64,000 nucleotides of DNA from Aedes albopictus (taxonomy: Eukaryota; Arthropoda; Insecta; Diptera; Culicidae): the NCBI RefSeq assembly GCF_035046485.1, contig NC_085138.1, positions 58,385,254-58,449,253 of the forward strand. Direction: 5' to 3'. The position numbers were made by a program, and so were the translations under genes. The notes below the pieces were generated by a model. It was given only the letters and a program-made list of their open reading frames with translations. It was not told where the DNA came from and ran no database searches. Shown piece after piece: positions 43,552-55,692 of this stretch; the first letter of the stretch is position 1; every line of letters begins with the position of its first letter.

Positions 43552-44628
43552 AGATCGCGCCAGACTGCGCACGTATGATTTGTACACGCACACCAAATTT
43601 TGATTTTCTCATCCAGCAAAATGAATTGCTGGATTAGCATCAGCAAAATACTTGTCAAACACTTCCAATTTTCTGTATAAAGTGTTCCTCGCCTCCTCGT
43701 TGACTTCCAAACCGACGTTAGAACTAGCAGAAAACTCAGGCAAAAAAGTATTCGGTAGCTTAGAGAATAAAACGCAATGTTTTAAAGTAGGGTAATTGTT
43801 CCCTTCGTTGTGGTAGTACCTAATGTTGCGGTAGTGGCAATTGAGCACTTTTTCGACTGAAATGTTACCAAAAGGCATTTTTAATAGATGTATTATGCTT
43901 AAATTATGAGATTGCACCTTGTGTGTGCTTAAGATTTGCCCAAAAACCTATTTAAAAAAATATTTTCCTTAAATTTTTTGCTGCTGTGTTCCTATTGTTG
44001 CGGTAGTGTTCCTAATGTTGCGGTATCCCATATAATTTCAATGGGATACCGCAACAATAGGAACCAAAATTAAAATTTACCTCAATAATAGGAACAGTGT
44101 GCCTATTGTTGTGGTATGCGATTATTGATCGAAAACAGAGAGAAACGATAGTTTTCATATTTTTCCAAGCAAATTTGGATAGAAAACTACCAACTAACGT
44201 TTTGCAACCCTTCATTAAATGGTACGATCACTGTTTTTAAAATGAATTTACCTTAATACCACAACGATGGGCACACTTACCCTATGTCTCCTGCATTTGT
44301 ACACTTCTGGCTTAATAAATTTCAGCTAATTAGAAACCATTTAAAAAAGTATTTGAAAAAAAAAAAAACAAAAAACGCAGCCGGAATCGAGCGCGGACAA
44401 ATTTGCTGGTTGACCAGCAAAGTATGCTGTCAGAACGCATTGCTGAACAACCAGCAAAAATATATTGCTGGATAGATTGCTGTATCTACAGCATGCCAAA
44501 ACCAGCAAAATTTTGCTGGTTTCCAGCGAATTAAAAATAGTTTGCGGTGTGCACCTTGGCTAAAACTGTTTTGCAGCCGCCGGGTGGAGCTGTCAGCCGC
44601 CGTGTACAAATCAAACGGGCGCAATCTT
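43552..44628. mobile_element. Older inverted-repeat element around a younger one
   Basis: AGATCGCGCC plus ATGATTTGTACACG at the left mirror GGGCGCAATCT and CGTGTACAAATCAAAC at the right. Inside both ends are several TTGCTGG/CCAGCAA phrases (43615-43650 and 44400-44530). The 493-bp TA element at 43790-44282 sits in the middle. The arms are diverged, so the outline is approximate. Confidence 0.45.
43790..44282. mobile_element. 493-bp TA-flanked element with reiterated terminal motif
   Basis: Ends GGGTAATTGTTCCC and the inverse of GGGTAAGTGTGCCC, both followed by TTGTGGTA; TA at 43788-43789 and 44283-44284. Variants of CCTATTGTTGCGGTA recur in both orientations at about 43812, 43991, 44011, 44047 and 44102. 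CCTAATGTTGCGGTATCCCA near 44011 and its inverse ending at 44060 make a strong palindrome. The design parallels the element at 20347. Confidence 0.8.
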
Positions 44629-44778
44629 ATGGCGGCTGACTCAGATCAGCAGCATCTGAGTGATTAAGCTAGGATGCACAATACAATAAAATGAGCTTCT
44701 TCTAGTTGTTCGCAAATGTAAACCCGTGAATGTATTTGTTTTTATTTTGCTTAGCCCCACAAATATTTAATAATTTCT
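44629..44778. other. Short spacer, nothing recognised
   Basis: AT-rich. Confidence 0.4.
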
Positions 44779-44994
44779 TCGAATGAGTGTATGTACATAA
44801 TCATATTTGTACCTTTTAATTCCGCCCTCTTTTGCTAATCCTCTGACAGATACGCGTGTTTCGACTACCACTTGTAATCTCCATAAGCGTCAGTTATCTA
44901 CTAAATAACTGTAGTCGAAATACGCATATCTGTCCAAGGATAAGCAAAAGAGGGCGAAATTACAAGGTACAAATGTGATTACACTCATTCGAAG
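44779..44994. mobile_element. Fold-back MITE, about 95-bp arms
   Basis: The left arm (CTTCGAATGAGTGTA, ATTTGTACCTTTTAATTC, CGCCCTCTTTTGCT, GACAGATACGCG, TTTCGACTAC) is mirrored by the right arm. A related copy with a short left arm lies in each duplicated block (52630-52815 and 57430-57615). Homology there continues outward through AGCAGAATACCCTC and AACCCTCTAAGC, so the full family is larger than the palindrome. Confidence 0.7.
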
Positions 44995-45479
44995 AGGGTA
45001 TTCTGCTTAGAGGGTTCGAAAAGTCAGTACAAAATAATCATTTTTATTCTTTTTTATTTAATTTCAGGTGAGTCCCAAGACATGATAATACTAGTTACAA
45101 TTAAGCGTACAGGTAAGATTCTTCAAATAAAGTTATTTTGATCTTCTACTCTCTTTATAAGAGGCCTAAGATGGCACGGACGTGGAACCCATACATGAGC
45201 TTTGCATGTTACATATGCAAATTTACTGTAGAAAAAGAAAGCTCTTATCTTCATAAACTGGGAAAAATTTTCTGTATATAAAAATGAACGAATAATCTAT
45301 ATAAACAGTTTCCAAATAATCCAATGATATCATTTCAATATTCAATAGAACCTGAATAAAAACCTTAAAATCCATTGGAATGAAATGTTTAAAGCTTTAG
45401 GATATTTGAAGACTCATAAAAAAGCACTGATAGATTAATTCATCGCGCAGTTGTAGGATGCCCACTTCTCAGTAGAAAC
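44995..45479. other. No gene recognised
   Basis: The first 40 bases belong to the repeat family just described; the rest is AT-rich. Confidence 0.4.
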
Positions 45480-46170
45480 CAGGTTCCCGCAATACCTCTT
45501 GAAGTGGCCAATATTATCATACAGTATCGAAATGTCTTATCGAGAGTTCTTGTTTTGCAAAATAATGTTGAATGATATACCACAAGACCGGGCTAAGAAA
45601 ATAAATCAGGTGATAGCCAGTGGCCATTTTCCAGTTCCCCGGAAGCATCAGGTTCCCGGCGAATATGATCAAAAAGTTTCGGAATTTCTTTTAGAGTTCT
45701 TTTTTTTTTTGAAAATTATGAATTTTGATGTGTCGCAAGAAAACGTTCAGATAAAAATCACGAACTACCGGGGGCATCAGATTCTCGGAGTACCGCTGGT
45801 AATGGTCAATATGTCCAAAAAGTCCTAAAATGTCTTCTAGAGTCCCGTTTTTTCAAAATCTTAAAGATTGATATGTCGCAAGACACGGTTCAGAAAAAAA
45901 TATCACAAACTAGTCACTCCACCGGGGGAACCTTGTTCTTGGAGTACTTCTGGTGACCAATATGCCCATAAAGGCTCAATTGCTTCCAGAGTTCTTGTTT
46001 TGCAATTGCAAATTTATATGCTGCATGTGAGGTTTTAGCTAACATAACAATGTGGCCGCCGTAAATGATAAGGGGATTACCCCACGACTCTCCGGAATAT
46101 GTCCGGAACCATGACCGATCCCTCACAGTGGTCTCTGCTTTCCAAAAGGAATTTGTGATTGGTTGGACCA
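45480..46170 (+). repeat. Degenerate tandem repeat, roughly 140-180-bp units
   Basis: Recurring blocks: GTCTTNTAGAGTTCTTGTTT, GATNTGTCGCAAGA, GTTCAGA(T/A)AAAAAT, CCGGGGGCATCAG, GGAGTACCGCTGGT and TGGCCAATAT. They appear about three times in the same order with heavy divergence. A 109-codon frame at 45499-45828 only reads through the repeat. Confidence 0.65.
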
Positions 46171-47245
46171 TTTTTTTTTTCAAAATCCGTTGAAAAATGA
46201 CTGAGAATCAGTCATTTGCATTTTGAAATTTTTTGTTGAAATGAGGGTTAAGTGTTAAGTCGAATTTTAAAAAATGTATGAGACATTGTAAAAAGTTTCC
46301 TTTTGTTTCTTTGAAAATCTATGAAAAATAAAAATTCGATAAATAAAATGCATTTGATATACAAACAAAATAGTTAGATGCATTTGATTATCCAAGGCTA
46401 TTGGCAAATTTCGAGGCTAGAAGTCAGCTTTCTACAGTAAAATAAAAATATGAAGATTAAGGGTTTTGGAAAATTCAAATTATATGACATCATGCATAGA
46501 TCCGCAATGAATATTACTCTGAGTGTATTTAATAAAAAAATAATAAAGATAATTGACAAAAACCAATTAAAACACACTACTTTTGAGTTATTTGCTCTAG
46601 AAAACTTAGTTATTTAACTAAACCAATAGATTCAAAGTTGCCAATTGATAGAAAATTCAATAATCTTTCGAATAAGGGTCAAAAGGCTGCGGTATTTTTG
46701 TCCATTTTCATGTTCCATAAGGTGTCATGATGTATCACCGAGCTTACATACGAATCATTGACTTTTTGCTCTTCAATGATTGTTTGCCTCGCGTTTTCGA
46801 ACTGATAAAAAACTGATAATTCTGCAGTAACGCAGCTGAAAAAGTATCATCGCAATCACTACGAGTGAGCATATGGGATGATACTTTTTCATACGAATAT
46901 TCGCTTTCGTGGCTGAGAATTATCACTTTGGAATTTCGAGCGGCATATCTAACATGGCTGCCGATGCTGATGATGCCGTAAAAAGCCTTAAGGCAATAAG
47001 AGTAAAAATCCTGGGAAGTTCAATAACTACGTAACGGTTGAGATTTGACCATATGCGTGGAACAATTTTGTTCACCATTTATGGTCCTCTATCACCTATT
47101 AAAAAGTTTGCATTCAGGAACCTAACACCCTGTATATAGTCACAAGAGATAGATATATTTGCGGTGCAGGTTAAAGGGGGGGGGGATGGAATATGATAGA
47201 TTTAATTTGAATTACCTTATGACAACTTAAATGCCGTGTCATGAA
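46171..47245. other. No gene recognised
   Basis: AT-rich; 46470-46520 resembles 24890-24960. Confidence 0.4.
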
Positions 47246-47248
47246 TTG

Positions 47249-47322
47249 GCTCGGTAGCTTAGTTGAAAAAACACTTGTCTAGCGAATAAGGGTCGTGAGT
47301 TCAAATCTCACCTGAGCTGTGG
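47249..47322 (+). repeat. tRNA-like sequence, probable SINE head
   Basis: Acceptor-like GCTCGG pairs with CTGAGC at one mismatch. A box is TAGCTTAGTTGA. The anticodon stem CTTGT/ATAAG holds loop CTAGCGA (AGC). The B-box-like segment is GTGAGTTCAAATCTCAC. The D loop has an AAAAAA run that a working tRNA would not have, so I treat it as a tRNA-derived repeat. The loop matches the tRNA-like arms at 10335-10415 and 10850-10905. Confidence 0.55.
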
Positions 47323-47789
47323 ATTTTTTCGGAATTTCACTAATAATTTATCCTTCGCTTCATGTTTATATTGAGTTCATTAAAACATCATTAATTGACC
47401 ACACGGATTGGTACATCGGTGTGGGCTCACTGTACACTGAAGATTTTCTCTCTTAAAGTTAGGTGAAGAATATTGCAAAACAAACAACGTGATAAATGTT
47501 TTCGTATAGAAGCTCATACTAGTCCTGTGTGCCGACTATATTTTGTACATAAATTATTACGTTTGAATATCCATTTTGTATTGCCGTTCAAGTCCGTCAC
47601 GGCGACCAGTTATTAGATCAATTGTGACATTATCCATATCCTTAGTTTGGAGCCTGTCGCATTATTCTATTGCCATTGAAGGGCAATATGTATAGTGATA
47701 ATTTTGATACATTTCATGATTGATTTTCTAAGAAGCTTCAGAAGGTGTCAAATTTGATAATAGGGTTGCTTTATTTATACTTCGGAAGG
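47323..47789. other. Possible body of the tRNA-headed repeat
   Basis: No frame and no clear 3' tail; it could be the SINE body or unrelated DNA. Confidence 0.3.
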
Positions 47790-48985
47790 ATTTCAAGGAG
47801 AAATCATTCCAAAATGAACCTTGGAGGAACTGCAGAAGGAATTCCTAAAAAAATCACTTAGAATCCTTGTAGGAAATTCTGCAAGTATTCCGGTTCATCA
47901 AGAATATTTCATAAGGAGATCTTTTCAGAAACTATTGGAGAAATCGCTGATTGGAATTAAAGTGAAATTCCAGGAAAAAAAATCCCCGAAGAAATTGAAG
48001 GAGGGATCCCCGGAGGGACTTTAGAAGGAGTCATCAAACAAATTCCAGGAAGAATCTTCGAAGGAATTCCAGCAGGAATCCCCTAGAGAACTCCAGCAGG
48101 AATCTCCAAGGAATTCCAACTGGAATCCCTAATGGAATCCCAGCAATTGGAATCCTTCAAACTATGGAATTGCAGCGAGAATTAACAAATGAATTCGAGA
48201 AGAAATCTCCGAAGGATTTCTAGGATGAATCGTCGAAGGATATCCAGGGAGAGTCCTTGAAGGAATTCTTGGTGGATTTCTAGGTGGAGTCTCCGAAGAG
48301 TTCGAAGGAATTCCAAAAGGAGAAATTTCAGGCGGAATCTTCGAATAATTTTCAAGAGGAATCTTCAAAGGAATTCCACGAGAAATCTCGAAAGGAATTT
48401 CAGGCGGAATCCACGAAAGAAATTCCAGGAGGAATCCCCGAAGCAATTCCACGAGGAATTTCCGAAGGATATAGGAAGGTGTAATTCTCGAAAGAATTCC
48501 CGAAGAATTTCCAGGTGAAATCTCTGACTGATTTACAGGAGGATTCCCTGAAATATTTTCAAGAGGAATCCCCGAAAGAATTTCTTTAGGAATTCAAGAA
48601 GGAAAACTTTAAAGATTTCCTAGAACAAATTCAGGAGGAATTCTTGTTGAAAATCCGTGAAAAAATCTTCGAGATAGTTTTGATTATAGCTCTAAAAAGT
48701 TCTTGACGGAGCTTCTAGTATAATCGCTGAAGGAATTCCCGGAGAAATCTTTAATGTAACTCCTGGAGGCATCTCTGAATCCCCTAGAAAAAATCTCCAA
48801 AAGAACTCCAGGAGCGATCCCTGGGAGATCTCCTGGAAAATCCCTATAGGAACATCTGAAGGAAACCCTGAATGAACACTAAAGGAATCTTTAAAGACAC
48901 TTCTGGGGAATCCCTAAATTCTCCTGAAGATATCTTTGGATCCTCCTGTAAGAAACTCTGAAGAAAGTTCTGGAGGAATCCTTAA

Positions 48986-49098
48986 ACCCTTAGAGACGGA
49001 TGGGTCACATTAGCACAGCCGAGAAAACCGACCCTTAAAAACGTGTTCTAGGCCAGCGGGGTTGCATCCAAAAAGGTGAAAGTGCCGTCTCCAAAGGG
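48986..49098. mobile_element. 113-bp MITE, TTAA target site
   Basis: Ends ACCCTTAGAGACGG and the inverse of CCCTTTGGAGACGG; TTAA at 48982-48985 and 49099-49102. TTAA duplications are typical of piggyBac-type elements and of some mosquito MITEs. Confidence 0.8.
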
Positions 49099-50274
49099 TT
49101 AAGAAATCCAGGATGAACCTCTAAAAAAATATATACAAGTCCCTGAAACTCTTAGATCGATCTTCAAAAGAGCTCCTGTAGGAATTCCTGATAGAACTTC
49201 TGGAGGAATTCCTGATGGAATAGCTGAGGAAACTTCTGAATGAATCCCTGGAGACATCCCTGAATTCTCTCGGAACTACTGGGGAGATCCCTAACGGAAT
49301 TCCTGGAGAGATCCCTGATGGAACTTCGGAAGCAATCCCTGAAAGAACTACTATACTGCAGGAATCCTTGAAGGAACTCCTGGATTAATCATACTTGAGA
49401 AACTTCTGTAGAGAAACTCTTGAAAATAATCTTTGAAAAATCGGTTTGAAGTGAAATTAACACTTGGTATTACGAAGAATTGAATGCACGTGGTTTTATT
49501 TTAGGTGTTTGAGAGAATGTCGAGAAAAACAATAAGTTTATTTTAGTTTTTTCTTCTATCAACATCAAGTTTTACCTGATACGTCTTCATGTTGATGAGT
49601 GACCCCAAACTGTAAGTTGATGATGTTCTTCATAATTCATTTACCACAAAAAGTCGCTAGAATTTCCGCTGAGTTAGGTAATAGACAGTTGAAAGCTTAT
49701 ATTAAATTACTCCTGGAAGTATCTCTGAATCCCCAAGAAAAATCCCTGAAAGAACTCCAGGAGCGATCCCTGGAAGATCTCCTGGAAGAATCGCTGAAGA
49801 AACTTCTAAAGGAATCCCTGAAGGAACTCCTGGAATCATCCCTAAATGAACATCTAAAGGAATCCCTAATGAAACTTCTGTGAGAGGACTCTGAAAAACT
49901 TCTGGAAGAATCCTTTAAGAATTCCAGGAGGAATCTCTAAAAAAAAATCTATACAAGTTCCTGAATCTCCTAGGCTAATCTTCAAAAGACCTCCTGTATA
50001 AATTCCTGAGAGAACAGCTGAAGGAATTCCTGATGGAATAGCTGAGGAAACCTCTGAAGGAATGCCTGGTGAAACACCTGGAGACATCCCTGAATTCTCT
50101 CGAAACTACTGGGAAAATCCCTGACGGATTTCCTGGAGAGATCCCTGATAGAACTTCGGAAGAAATACCTGAAAGAACTACTATACCGCAGGAATCCTTG
50201 AAGGAACTCCTGGACTAATCCTTGGAGAAATTTCTGTGAAAAATTCTCACGGGGACTAATTGGATCTACGGAAA

Positions 50275-50337
50275 CTTGGTGTTTTTTTCGGCTTTCAGTC
50301 ACGTTTTTCTGTAACTGAAAGTCGAAAAAACACCAAG
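50275..50337. repeat. 63-base near-perfect hairpin
   Basis: CTTGGTGTTTTTTTCGGC plus TTTCAGT pairs with ACTGAAAGTCGAAAAAACAC plus CAAG around a short loop. The size is like a miRNA precursor, but A/T runs and its place inside a satellite make a small fold-back insertion as likely. Confidence 0.7.
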
Positions 50338-50661
50338 CTTCTATAAAGAAACTCTTAAAAAAATCATTGAAAAATTTTCATAAAACAATCGGTTTGAGGT
50401 GAAATTAACTCTTGAAATCACGAAGAATTGAATGCGCGTGGTATTATTTCAGGCGTTTAAGAGAGTTTGAAAAAAAAAACACTCCGATATAAGTTTTTTT
50501 CTTCAATCAACATGAAGTTTTTACCTGCTACATCTTCATGTAGATGAGTGACCCCAAACTTAAGTCGATGATTTTCATCGTGATTCATTTACCACATAAA
50601 GTGCAAGATTTTTTCCGCTGAGTTCAGTAATAGACAGTTGAAAACTTACATTAAATTAATA

Positions 50662-50892
50662 ATATTACCAGTGTTTGGAATTCTCAATCCTTCTCACAAA
50701 AATCGAATTCTTCCTAAAACTCATTTTCAGCGGAAATCTGTTGATGTTGAGTGTAAAGTGAAAATTAAACAAGTCGACTGAACATTTAGGCATTAACTCA
50801 ATTCAATTCTTCAGAAGAAACAATATATGTTGAGATTTGATTTTCATGATACAAATGAAAGAACGTTTCTTTGATAGACATGACTTAATTCT
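50662..50892. other. Unassigned, leading into the duplicated block
   Basis: AT-rich, no repeat seen. Confidence 0.4.
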
Positions 50893-53575
50893 CTCCGGCA
50901 TTTAACCGATTTATGACTGACTATTTATATGCATACATGGGACCAGTGGCATCTATTATGAACACAATTATCATTCCTATTGAATTGCCAATTATTGCAA
51001 ATTGATCTGCAAGCAAACTGGCTCTTGTTCTATACATTACCGGTGTGATCGATGCTGCTGCAAATTTTCCTGCCGTGCTTGATGGTGACGCTGGCAATGA
51101 ATCGAACAACCATGCACCGAGCGAGGAAATCCCGGTAAAAGGAGAACAATCACTAAGTGGAGGCAGCAATGAAAAACAAGCACATAGCATAGGAAAAATG
51201 GAGGAAAGTGCCACCCGTCATTTTTTTTTAATATCAAATTGTATCCTGCGCTTTGAATTTAAATATAGGCTTTTAACTACAAAAAGCTAAATGTTTGGAG
51301 ACATTATGGGATTTTGTAAATATAATTATGCAGTGGAAATAATCTCACGTATACATGTCATCATGTGGCATTTCGCAAAACTTGCCCCTAATCCGTTTTG
51401 TCATTACCATGACATTGAACTACATACATACATAAATATTTCCACATACCTATATGGAGAAGTCTGTACCGACGACGGACGTTTTGTTTCATTTGGAAAA
51501 TTGGTAGCTCGCCTCGTGCATTCATCCATCGCCATTGATGACGCCTGCTGCTGGTTGGCCTGGCGCATGGCTTCGATTAGCTTTGCTGCTGCGGTACCGG
51601 TTCTCGTTTGTCTGCAGGCAACATCGAGAATCCACGCTCTATCTGAGTTGGAGCTACACGGTCGTCATCATCATACGATGGTGAAAGCTTCTGAAGCCTG
51701 GTGGGGTTAAGTCGGGATCCGCTGCAGAGAAAATTTTTACGATTGCACACGCAATTGTTCTCATCGAGTTGGAACAATGGAATGGATTGACTGGAAGTGG
51801 ATAGTGGGAAGAATTCTCGCATAACTTGTGTAAATGATGAGAAAAAAAATCATTGGAAAGATCACGCGTGTTTTTCAATGATTATGAGCATATAAATCAA
51901 TTACTGATTTACCTGTTAAATACCTGCTTATTATACATTTCATTCCGTTAATTCTGCGCCAAATGAAGACTACTTCGCCTTAGGCATCCATCCAACGGGA
52001 CCAGCCCAACGCGCGAAATTTTTAATCCTCTTCAAACTACGAAACTTCAGCTTAATTTTAATTCATCGCACGAATCAGCCAAACCAGGTTCGTCGGAAAA
52101 CCATGCTCTACCGTTATCTATCATAACTTGTTTCTTTTCACGGAATCGTGGGCTGAAATGAAATCAGAAAACAGGAGGTGGACCTGCAAGTTATTCTTCC
52201 AGTATTTATTTAGTATTAATCAAATTGCCGCAATTAAGGAGTGCTATTGATTGGTAATTGACTCACTCAGTCTGTGCCTCTATTGCAAAAAAGGACAAAT
52301 AAAGTCTACGTTACGTTACGTGTTACTTATGCACGGTTATTTGTCCAACAAAAATTAATCTGAAATAAAGCTTATTACTGTATCGTGTTTGTATATTGAA
52401 TGAATGTTTTCTGTCCTATTTTTGCCGTCTTTGTCAATCTCTGATATCAACCTACAACTCACTGTTCATGAAAAATCAATGCCATGATAAATTGAGCTAC
52501 TGAGACAGTCATCAGACAGCGTTAGTATTAGACCTGTTCATAATTGGGTAGTTTTTGGATTCCACGACTTACATAACATTGTTGATCTAATGTCAATTCT
52601 GGTCCAAAAACATAGTATAAGATCTTTGTACCGACTTTTCGAACCCTCTAAGCAGAATACCCTCTTCGAATGAGTGTAATCAGTCCACTGTGAATAACTG
52701 ACACTGAGGAAGATTACAAATGGTAGTCGAAATACGCGTATCTGTCAAAGGATAAGCAAAATAGGGCGGAGTTAAAAGGTACGAGACTGATTACACTCAT
52801 TCGAATAGCATAAGATATTCTGAACTTAAGCTTCTTTTCCTTATTGATTAATGAGGTTCAATGTTAGGTTTAGTCAAAGTACTACAAACATTTCGTTCAA
52901 ACTCATTTATTCCAAAAACATGCCAAAGAAGTGAACAGCTCTATTAGTGCGCATATGTTGATCCCTGGTCTCTGAGCTCCCAAACGGGCGGCCGGCGCTC
53001 GGCAGCGCACTGTCATTCACAAAAAAGGATTACGATCGGATTTTCTCCATTGGCGCGTGTGCTCCTTCAATCCCTCCCCATTTGATTGGTCTTTTATTTC
53101 ATCAGCAGCAAAGTTGACGGCATTGGGTTTAATTTAGTCAATGTGGGGTGTTTTTTTTCGGTGTCCCGTGAGGTTTTGCGCTCATCCATTAGAACAGTTT
53201 CCTGTCTCCAGTCGGTGTGGTGGCCAGGAAAATAAAGTGCCACCGTAAAACGGGTCGTGCACCGCATGACTGAGTGTCCCCGTGTGCGATCAGTTGGTAA
53301 ATTGATGCCAAAAAGCAATTTTCAATTTACACCAACTGGTGCCCACCGCTCTATATACTCCCTCCAGCTTTGCGAAGGGAATCATTCTCGAGACTCATCC
53401 GCCGGGGATAGGTTTTGGGGCTTTGCTATAAAAGTCTCTGCAAGAGGGGATGGTGGGTGTTTCTAAATTTTACACACGGACAAGCTGCTTGACTGTAGTA
53501 TGTAAAAAGCGTTGAGACGCTGCCAAGTTTTTCAATAGTGCAAGCACATGGCTGTTGTTGTAAGTCACTATGCAT
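50893..53575 (+). repeat. 2,683-bp duplicated block, copy 1
   Basis: Identical, as far as I can compare line by line, to 55693-58375, exactly 4,800 bases away. The first shared base is C at 50893 and the last is the T of TGCAT at 53575. Content is mostly single-copy sequence. It includes frames at 51291-51710 (139 codons) and 51045-51290 on the plus strand and 50921-51214 on the minus strand, none of which I can assign, and a repeat related to 44779 at 52630-52815. Confidence 0.9.
52630..52815 (+). repeat. Copy of the 44779-type fold-back family
   Basis: CTTCGAATGAGTGTAATCAG at the left is mirrored by CTGATTACACTCATTCGAA at the right. The middle carries GAAATACGCGTATCTGTC and AGGATAAGCAAAATAGGG. 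The outer left flank also matches 44995-45035 inverted. Confidence 0.7.
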
Positions 53576-55692
53576 GTCGGCTGTTCGGGTTCGTTTGGAA
53601 GTTGACCATCAATGTTAACTTCTTTTCCCAATCAGCCTAGATAGCTGTGTAGTGTCGGTAGCGGTTGTCTCAATTGGCTAAGAATAACACTACGGACCGC
53701 CTGATCCAGTGGTAAGAGTCCACTAAACAGGTGACCCCTAATTCATGGTGTTATGCGGCTTTATGCTTACCGTGCCAAAGAATGAATGGTTAGGGGGGTC
53801 TAATAAAAACTTAACCACAAACGGAGCCTGTGGAGAATTAGGGCGTCCTCCACAGTATTACGCCCTTACTGCGCTAACCGGAGCAATGGTGCAGTGGACC
53901 TTGCGTTTCTCCGAGATAATCAGTTGCCCTTCTTAAGTCTCAAATTTGAGGCTAAATAAGGGCGGGGTTATTCAAATGTTGTTAATTAGCTTACATTACT
54001 GCCTATATGGGTTCGCTTAATGCGTTTTCGCCATTGGCGTTTTTCAATTGACCACGATTTGGTTCGTCGTTGATGTTTCCTTTTTGTGCTGTGATTGTGA
54101 AGAGCGTAATCCTGTCTAGTTTGGGTAGTGGCTACGGCAAGGAAACCTCAGATCAATTTTCAGCATAAAAAGCGTATGTAGCCCAAGTGGATCTACTTCA
54201 TAAAGTTCATTTTCGTAGGGTAACTTCTGTTTAGGTTACCTTGTGAACCCAGCTTTGCTTTTTTCATTATAGATGAACTGTCGTGCCTCGAGCATGCTCT
54301 ATTTTAGAATAACGTTAACAGTATGTTTCAACCTTTCCTTATGGATGCCTTCAAGCAAGCTCTTGTTTTCAGCATCTTTTCGCTGATATTTGGCATCTGA
54401 AGTAGCTCAAACATTGATTTGAGATGCATCAGTTTGATGGAATACTTAGGTAGTACAGTTCATGATTAACTTAACATAGAATTGCACCTAACCCAACTCT
54501 GCATGAGCAGAATTTGTCATAAGTTGACTGATTGGCATGTGTCAGATGAGGACTCTCCATTTGACCTTTTTGCACTTTGGAGTGTTCCTTCGCAAGCTTT
54601 GCGTATTCAGGCGTCCCTGCTCAACAAGCTAGGGAACCTGTAATAATTGGTTGCGATCACATTTTATTGATAAATCGCTTCCATTGCTACTCCAAGAGAG
54701 TTTCATTATGGTTTTGTTATTACAACGCCCTTCATTGTGGTATACCATAGCTACTGCTTTGAAAGAAGCTTGTCCTCTGCGGTCTGTGTGGACCGCAAGA
54801 GGTATTCCTGAATGGAAATCGGACCTGTTCAAGTTCTAAATATCTTCGGATAATCCAGTCTTTTGTATAGCTACGAATCTTTAGCTTCTACCCCGAGGAT
54901 TGTAGCTATAGAATCGATTTAGTGAGCACTAAAAAGCTCTGCTTACTTCAAATCTCCTGGAGCAAATGGGGCTTTATCCTATTTTTCTCCAGAGGGATTT
55001 GAGTTTTTCAAACATGTTTTGAACTCTTGTAGTCTTCTATTGGGTATTTTCATGGCATGAAATTACTCTGTAGTTTTATCCCGAAAGGGTGCGTGCGTTG
55101 TAAAAAGAAGGAATAAGTTCCAGATTTATCTGGTTACGTCGTTCTTTCTGAAATGCTCGAAACGCATTGTCGATTATCACATCTGTGATGTTCGTCTGGC
55201 TAACATGCCTGTTCATGTGAACTCACATGTCTCCCAATTTGGGATGTCCACAGTGACTCTTTTACATAAAGTTGTATACGTTTTCAAGAAAGCACTCGCT
55301 CAAACGTAGTTTTTGCTTGGATGATTTCTTGAATATTGAGGATGCTTTTGATGACGTGCCTTTCTATGTCATATTGAAAGTCGCATGCCGTCGCAAGCTA
55401 CCTCCAATGAGCTATAGGCTCTTTTTACGCTTATGCGTTTTACAGTGTCCTTTTCAGGGCACTGATTAACCCCGTTGTGGTATGAGCTATGAGCTCTCGT
55501 TGCGCTTATGCGCTCATTCCCTCTTCTAGGGCACCCCTTCCTATTTCATCACCTTTCCCTTTCCCAATTCCCATCCCTTGTCCCATTCTCCCTCAGGTAA
55601 ATGATGAAATAGGCTCATATGTATGGCGATGGCACAAATGTCCCAAATGGAGGATAACGTGCCTCTGGAGCCGGCCTTCTGATACCTGATAC
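53576..55692 (+). pseudogene. Decayed LOA-clade (Lian-like) non-LTR element
   Basis: A leader like those of copies A and B (AACACTACGGACCGCCTGAT, AGTCCACTAAACAGG) spans 53650-53960. Near 54740-54830 the translation (ALKEACPLRSVWTARGIPEW) fits the stretch after the endonuclease. From 54950 on, reverse transcriptase pieces appear in changing frames: a SPGANGALSYF-like segment, TSFFLKCSKRIVDYHI, and near 55320-55370 a LDDFLNIEDAFDDVPFY-like segment equivalent to the family's DIEGAFD region. Many stops and shifts, no C-terminal domain. It fills exactly the space between the two duplicated blocks. Confidence 0.7.

Larger units (their letters stand above)
47790..50350 (+). repeat. Minisatellite A, long array
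   Basis: Units such as GAAGGAATTCCAGGAGGAAT and GAATCCCTGAAGGAACTCC with a period near 24-30 bases, heavily diverged. The array contains a 113-bp MITE, two non-satellite blocks (49430-49700 and 50380-50660) and a 950-bp tandem duplication. Frames here are repeat artefacts. Confidence 0.85.
48757..50661 (+). repeat. Tandem duplication of about 950 bp, two diverged copies
   Basis: Copy 1 is 48757-49706 and copy 2 is 49707-50661. Each starts TTACTCCTGGAGG(C/A), runs through minisatellite A, then through the same unique block (AAATCGGTTTGA, GAATTGAATGCACGTGG, GAGTGACCCCAAACT, TAGACAGTTGAAA). Identity is roughly 80-85% by eye. Copy 1 alone carries the TTAA MITE and copy 2 alone the hairpin at 50275. 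Confidence 0.75.

Noticed and set aside
47249..47322. Functional tRNA gene with AGC anticodon
   Set aside because: Imperfect stems, an A run in the D loop and the same loop in other repeats indicate a tRNA-derived repeat.
50921..51214. 97-codon hydrophobic minus-strand frame, present twice
   Set aside because: The start is GTG, no family was recognised, and its recurrence is only the block duplication.
51291..51710. 139-codon plus-strand frame, present twice
   Set aside because: It starts with ATG but shows no domain, and its duplication is explained by the 4.8-kb repeat; not evidence of selection.
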